Assembly (NCBI GenBank): GCA_947039505.1
Contig: CAMQYZ010000004.1
Span: 92,031 to 156,030, forward strand
DNA: 64,000 nt
From: an uncultured Mycoplasma sp.
GTDB taxonomy: Bacteria > Bacillota_I > Bacilli_A > Mycoplasmatales > Metamycoplasmataceae
Reading direction: 5' to 3'
Shown here: piece after piece, positions 60,955 to 64,000 of the stretch
Layout: every line of letters starts with the position of its first letter
Position numbering within the stretch: position 1 is the stretch's first letter
Made by a program: the position numbers and the translations under genes
The notes under the pieces: generated by a model
Told to the model about the DNA's origin: nothing
The model's input: the letters and a program-made list of their open reading frames with translations, nothing else
The model's database searches: none

Positions 60955-60966
60955 AATTTCCTCTTT
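60878..60966 (-). repeat. 89-bp lipoprotein signal cassette, copy 1
   Basis: Covers GAGGAAATT, the ATG and the signal-peptide codons through the lipobox. It matches 62106-62194 at 88 of 89 positions by eye (g versus a in the Ala/Val codon). Similarity stops abruptly on both sides, while the mature domains are unrelated at the nucleotide level. Confidence 0.85.
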
Positions 60967-61029
60967 TTAAATTCAATTTTAGTTTTATACTATTATACAA
61001 TATTTTTGCATTCATGCTATAAAAAATAA

Positions 61030-61054
61030 AAAGAATATCTAAAAGATATTCTTT
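61030..61054 (-). terminator. Terminator of the 61085 lipoprotein gene
   Basis: 11-bp perfect stem (aaagaatatct / agatattcttt) with a 3-base loop and a T-run on the minus strand, 31 bp past the stop codon. Confidence 0.8.
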
Positions 61055-61084
61055 AATTATGATTTTTTAAAATTATTATTTCAA

Positions 61085-62182
61085 TTATTTTGCTGGTGGT
61101 GTTGGCACTACATCAGCTTTTAATAAAGAAGGATTAATACTAATAACTTCAGATAAAGTTGAAGCATCTTTAAAGTTTACTGTTAATTTAATTAAAGAAC
61201 CAGTATCTTCTATTTTAATATTTTCAACTGTTTCCAAAACTTGTTTATTTGTTTCTGTAGAAACCAAAATTTTTCCTAAATCAGTCGCAGTTGTCATACC
61301 TATAAGTGTTGCTTTATCAATTGTTTTTAATTCATCTGTATTAAATTCATATTGTAATTTCCCTGTTGAAGAAGGATATACAAAAGTATTTTCTAAAGCT
61401 GCTGATGGTGCAAAAAATACTGTATCCATACCAATTACTGCTTTTGGAACTGATGGTACCAATTTAGAATATATGTCACTCAATTTCAATTCATAACCAA
61501 TAAGTCCACCAATATTATTTAATTTTTTTGAATTATTCAAATAATTAATTTTATCAAAAATACCCAAATCATCAAAGTCATTATCATCATCATTTTCACC
61601 CAAGAAATATTCTTTTAATTCACTAATATCTAAACCATTTGAATTTGTTGTAGCTTGTTTAATCATTTCAGTAATTTCATTTATTTGAGCTTGAGAACTA
61701 ATAATTGGTCTAATTACTCAATCAATTTCTTTTGTTTGAATAGTTTCAGTATCTTTAGTATCTGTTTCTAGTTCAAATTTAACACTTAATTTAGCAGTTC
61801 TAACACCATTAGTATCAGGAGCTCCAATACTTAAAACAGTAATTCCTTTATCTAGAATTTCAATTTCAATTTCATTATTTTCAAATTCGTAAATATCATA
61901 AAAATCAGTTAGTATTAAATCAAAATCTTTTTGCAACATTGAAGTTGTAAGACTATTAATTTTTGAATTTAATATTTCTTGAGCATTCATATTAAATGCA
62001 GGATCAATAACATTTTCTTCCAAAACAACTTTTTGTCCTTTAACAACCACTTCTTTTTTAACAGTAACATCAAACTCTTGTTCTGTTAATTTTGGAGAAG
62101 AGCTTGAAGAACAAGATACCATTGCTGCTACCGGTAAAATAGCTAATGATACAGTTCCTAATCCTAATAATAATTTTTTCAT
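61085..62182 (-). CDS. Putative surface lipoprotein (365 residues)
   Basis: Signal MKKLLLGLGTVSLAILPVAA, lipobox AMVSC, then Ser-rich linker and a large soluble domain with one TGA-Trp. It contains an acidic stretch (GENDDDNDFDDLG, about residue 180) that might bind cations. ATG 62182 was chosen because GAGGAAATT precedes it; the ORF track extends nine codons further. Extended -10 TGTTATAAT (box 62239-62244). Ends in PTPPAK. Function unknown. Confidence 0.85.
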
Positions 62183-62194
62183 AATTTCCTCTTT
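62106..62194 (-). repeat. 89-bp lipoprotein signal cassette, copy 2
   Basis: Second copy of the ribosome-binding-site plus signal-peptide segment described at 60878-60966, one visible mismatch. Probably spread by duplication or gene conversion. Confidence 0.85.
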
Positions 62195-62334
62195 AAAATA
62201 GTATTTCAATCCAGTAATTTTTATAGATTGATTAAATCATTATAACATAAAAAAAATTATTGAAATATTTTTTTTGTGTCTAATTTGATTAAAATATATT
62301 AAATAATTAATCTGTAATTAAGCACTTAATATTA

Positions 62335-62896
62335 CTATGCAAAACCAGTAATTGTAAATGCAACATTTTGAATTATTGTTATTTCAATTCTTATTTCTTT
62401 AACTATATACAAATAATTAAGATGAATTGTTTCATCAAGCAGTATTACTGAATTTTCTTCACCCACAAGAGATTTAAGGGCATTTCATTTTCTAATTTAT
62501 CTCCTAGAATTATTGCTATTCCTTGAGATATGGTTACAAGAAAATATTGAACTCTTAAAAATATATATTCAATTTTTAATGTTGGTAATGCTTCTAGTGT
62601 TATTTAACAGAACGCCATTGCCACTATCAAGTAAAATAATTAATGATAAAATTTCTAATTCTAATAATAATTTAACACCTTACTTACTAAAATTTAATAA
62701 TTTTAATCATTGTTTTTTAAATTTATGAAAATAACTTATTCATTTGTAAAGTAAATTATTCTTAATTTGCATGAATATTCACTAGATGGATAAGAGTTTC
62801 TAAAATTAAAAGTTTATTAATTACATTCTTTAGTATAGAAATTGTCAATTAATGTTTTTGAAATATTTGATTTTGCTGCTTTTGTATCTATTTTAC
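62335..62896 (-). pseudogene. Decayed C-terminal repeats of the neighbouring surface protein
   Basis: Directly after the TAA of the 62897 gene, the next reading frame gives SKIDTKAAKSNISKTLID, matching the repeat start seen in the intact gene (TIDSETAKLNISKA). Further on (about 62500-62335) one frame reads NALKSLVGEENSVILLDE and then IEITIIQNVAFTITGFA before a TAG, matching the middle and end of a repeat module (KSLVGE...; FTITG). Stops and frameshifts separate these. So the protein once extended at least one or two modules further. The stretch from 62245 to 62334 holds nothing recognisable apart from the promoter of the next gene. Confidence 0.65.
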
Positions 62897-64000
62897 TTAT
62901 GGTGTTGTTGGTGCTGTAAATCCAGTGATAGTCATTTTACCAGTTGCTGTTTTTGATCCTGCTGTTTCAGTAACTGTAATTATTACTTCAACTGTTGTAT
63001 TATTTGTTCCAATTACTGCTGATGTTACTTCAAAAGTAAATCCCATTGAAACTGTAGGAACATTTTCACCTACAAGAGTTTTTAAAGCTGCAAGTTTTGT
63101 TGCTGCATCTCCTGTAATTGTCGCTGCTGCTTCTGCTGCAGTTTTTGTAGCTTCTGCAGTTAATGCCGCTAATGAAATATCATATTTTGCTGCTTCTGCT
63201 GCCAATGTTGGCGCTGCTTTTAAACCAGTAATTGTAAATGTAGCTATTTTAGTAATTTCTGTTCCATCTTGTTTAACTGTAATTGTCACTGTCATGTTAG
63301 TTGTTCCCAATGCTGCTGCTGCCATTACTTCAAAACTAAATCCTGTTGACGGTGTTGGAGCATCTACAAGAACCTTGAATGCTGCAAGTTTTGTTGGCGC
63401 GTCTGTTGCATTATTAATTGAATCTATTGCCGCTGTTATAATTGTTGTTGGAGTTTTGGTTGCTTTTGAAATATTTAATTTTGCTGTTTCTGAATCTATT
63501 GTTGGTAATGGTACATCAGTAACTTGCAAGACAGTATTTTGAAATCAAAATCATCCTGTACGTACTGTGATATTGATATCAAGTGTTGTTGGTGTAGTTG
63601 CATTGATTGAAGCAGACTTTACTCCAAATCAAAAATCTTCCGCTAATACCGGAATATTTTCTGCACCTACAAGATTTTGTAAAATACTAAGTTTTGCTGT
63701 TTCATTATTTGAACTATTATTAAATTCTTCAACTAATGTATTTGTATTATTAGTTAAATCAATTGCTTTTAATGCAATATTCATTTTTTTTGTTTCACTT
63801 TCTAATGTTGGTATTCCAGCCAAATTAGTAATTGACAAAATGGCATCTTTTTTATTAGAACCTACTATACCATTTGTTTCAGTAACTGTGATTTCAACAT
63901 CAATTGTTGTGTTTGTTACTCGATTAAGAGCCACTAATTTTACTTCAAAAGTAAATCCATCTGCTAATGTTGGTAAGTTATCTTCACCCACAAGAGATTT
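62897..64000 (-). CDS. Large repetitive surface protein, partial (N-terminus outside window)
   Basis: At least 367 codons; the frame is open to the window edge through TGA-Trp codons. It consists of tandem modules of about 95-105 residues: P-T-(L/I)-x-x-E-x-x-K-x-(D/N)-I ... A-K-L-(A/S)-x-L-x-x-L-V-G-E ... G-F-(T/S)-F-E-V ... N-T-T-(V/I)-x-V-x-I-T-V-T-E ... (I/M)-x-I-T-(G/N). Three full modules and part of a fourth are present, Ala/Thr-rich. This resembles the lipoprotein-associated repeat of mycoplasma variable surface proteins (lipoprotein-17 type). Probably a surface adhesin or shield; the C-terminus has been shortened by a frameshift. Confidence 0.8.

Noticed and set aside
62513-62728. 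71-residue plus-strand ORF
   Set aside because: Lies over the decayed repeat region, shows no recognisable domain and no ribosome-binding site.
62925-63542. 205-residue plus-strand ORF rich in Val/Ala
   Set aside because: Exact antisense mirror of the repeat protein; its regularity comes from the repeat codons on the other strand. No ribosome-binding site or promoter.

Overview
This window is a chromosomal segment of a mollicute (Mycoplasma/Spiroplasma/Entomoplasma-type wall-less bacterium). The base composition is strongly A+T. TGA is read as tryptophan throughout: rpoB, rpoC, valS, rplT, glyA and most other genes are only continuous if TGA is Trp, so the ORF track shows them as fragments. 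Gene content also fits: a PTS fructose operon, OppF with a huge coiled-coil insert, a fused phosphate permease, ECF-type vitamin uptake and MKKLLLGLG-type lipoproteins. The species cannot be told from the sequence alone.

Layout. 1-0.9 kb: rplU-rpmA on the minus strand. 0.9-4.2 kb: plus-strand accessory block with two tandem small membrane proteins, a membrane-anchored protein with a sialyltransferase-like KGHP motif, and a polytopic membrane protein. 4.2-14 kb: plus-strand housekeeping and fructose block: truB, HAD phosphatase, ribF, rpsO, a K+ channel, glyA, hslO and fruR-fruA-fruK. 14-17.8 kb: pnuC and ppa (minus), a one-TM protein (plus), tRNA-Leu(UAA) (minus), an all-alpha dUTPase-like gene (plus) and gpsA (minus). 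17.9-26.9 kb: rpoC, rpoB, whiA and a solitary 5S rRNA gene, all minus. 27-28.3 kb: a polytopic membrane protein (plus).

28.3-57.1 kb is almost entirely minus strand: ROK kinase; rpsP-trmD-rplS (no rimM); pstS-pstCA-pstB-phoU; APC permease-mnmA; infC-rpmI-rplT; a three-TM protein-valS-folD; oppABCDF; an ECF S component; thrS and trpS. degV (plus) is the exception. 57.1-59.8 kb: a membrane-anchored EIIB-like protein without the catalytic Cys, tdk (minus) and an ABC-F ATPase whose second ATP site is degenerate. 59.8-64 kb: a minus-strand lipoprotein/surface-protein cluster ending in a large repeat protein that runs off the window, with a decayed extension of the same repeats behind it.

How the genes work together: fructose is taken up and phosphorylated by FruA and then FruK under a DeoR-family repressor; phosphate enters by Pst; peptides by Opp; nicotinamide riboside and a vitamin (probably folate) by PnuC and the ECF S component; one-carbon metabolism uses GlyA and FolD. 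The rest is mainly transcription and translation machinery. Genes are packed tightly, with many 1-20 bp overlaps (TAATG stop/start), and several promoters have TATAAT only 4-10 bp before the start codon, suggesting leaderless mRNAs.

All functions are from reading motifs by eye; no database search was run.
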